Shown here piece after piece: positions 63,656 through 64,000 of a DNA stretch of 64,000 nt. The notes under the pieces are model-generated. The model worked only from the letters and a program-made list of their open reading frames with translations, searched no databases and had not been told where the DNA came from. The stretch is from Brevipalpus yothersi (taxonomy: Eukaryota > Arthropoda > Arachnida > Trombidiformes > Tenuipalpidae): the NCBI GenBank assembly GCA_003956705.1, contig QZCP01000412.1:101384-165383 (forward strand), given 5' to 3'. A program made the position numbers and the translations under genes. Every line of letters starts with the position of its first letter. Positions within the stretch are counted from its first letter, which is position 1.

Positions 63656-64000
63656 ATGAGTGAACAGAGGTCCGAGAATATTGGCAACGATGAGTTGATC
63701 AATCTGTGAGTTTTACTCAATTCCGCGCGTTAAAAGTCTCTCAATAATAGCCATGTCTGGATGATTTCCTCTTTTTCTCCTCTCTAGACATCATCTGGAA
63801 CTTTCGATGAACCACCTTGCCAGTATCACGATCTTAGAGGTAAATTCTTTTCTGACAAGGAAGCTATCAAGTTTTTTCTCAACCCACTTCTCATTAAGCC
63901 GTACAAATGTGAAATTGTCAGCATAGAATATCTCACCAAAAGATCAAAACAGGAGGATCAGGCTGGAAATCTCTTTTCCGATCGATACCCTTTGCTAGAT
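63656..64000 (+). CDS. 5' part of a family A gene, running off the window
   Basis: A possible first exon 63656-63710 (MSEQRSENIGNDELIN, donor GTGAGT) is followed by an open frame from about 63788 to the edge: SSGTFDEPPCQYHDLRGKFF, then SDKEAIKFFLNPLLIKPYKC and EIVSIEYLTKRSKQED. The second block aligns with KNTDAVRYAIGPILQKEFKI near the N-terminus of the 24453-25852 protein. The two exons as drawn do not share phase, so the first exon or its donor may be wrong, or the copy is damaged. The 3' end is outside the window. Confidence 0.5.

Noticed and set aside
1..64000. tRNA, rRNA or other structured RNA genes
   Set aside because: I scanned for GGTTCGA-type T-loop/B-box patterns with matching acceptor stems and saw none convincing by eye.

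Overview
This is a eukaryotic, intron-bearing, AT-rich animal genomic window. Evidence is GT-AG introns with GTAAGT/GTGAGT donors, AATAAA polyadenylation signals, very abundant (CT)n/(GA)n microsatellites, and an EVA-1 type receptor gene. An arthropod, perhaps a mite-like chelicerate, is my best guess, but nothing in the window proves the taxon.

Layout. About 1-22.5 kb is one gene neighbourhood. An eva-1 homologue on the + strand has a SUEL lectin domain on two exons (14717-14909 and 18890-18996) and a long 3' exon (about 20344-22106) coding a Ser-rich stalk, one membrane segment and a cytoplasmic tail. The 14.7 kb upstream is microsatellite-rich with no exon I can support. From 22.7 to 45.9 kb the sequence changes to a duplicated, transposon-rich block. 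It holds two unrecognised gene families in several copies and states of decay. Family A is Cys-containing proteins at 24.5, 32.0, 40.7 and 63.7 kb. Family B is small proteins with a 'HP..(D/N)..EL..W.EF' motif at 23.5, 28.3, 38.6, 44.7 and 45.6 kb. Scattered among them are fragments of the eva-1 3' exon, a DNA2-like helicase fragment and short dispersed repeats.

A complete MULE DNA transposon occupies 35183-38476. It has 230 bp inverted repeats, a 9 bp target duplication and an intact four-exon transposase, and it sits just upstream of the family B gene at 38.6 kb. At 46.8-53.4 kb is a small C2H2 zinc-finger gene with six phase-0 exons. Its second intron carries a full-length autonomous Helitron (46987-52394) on the opposite strand with an intact Rep-helicase. 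A decayed inverted paralogue of the zinc-finger gene lies at 45.9-46.5 kb. From 53.7 to 61.5 kb are a second MULE-type transposase (53.7-56.2 kb), remnants of a third interrupted by a 963 bp TA-duplicating DDE transposon (57846-58808), and a broken PIF1-like helicase (about 59.3-61.5 kb). A further broken zinc-finger gene lies at 61.9-62.6 kb, and the first exons of another family A gene run off the right edge.

The most interesting material is the recurring A/B gene partnership, the MULE with copies of its own terminal repeat units inside a transposase intron, the Helitron with a 60 bp palindrome at its inferred 5' end nested in an intron, and a C-rich 20-mer repeated at five non-coding sites across two opposite-strand genes.
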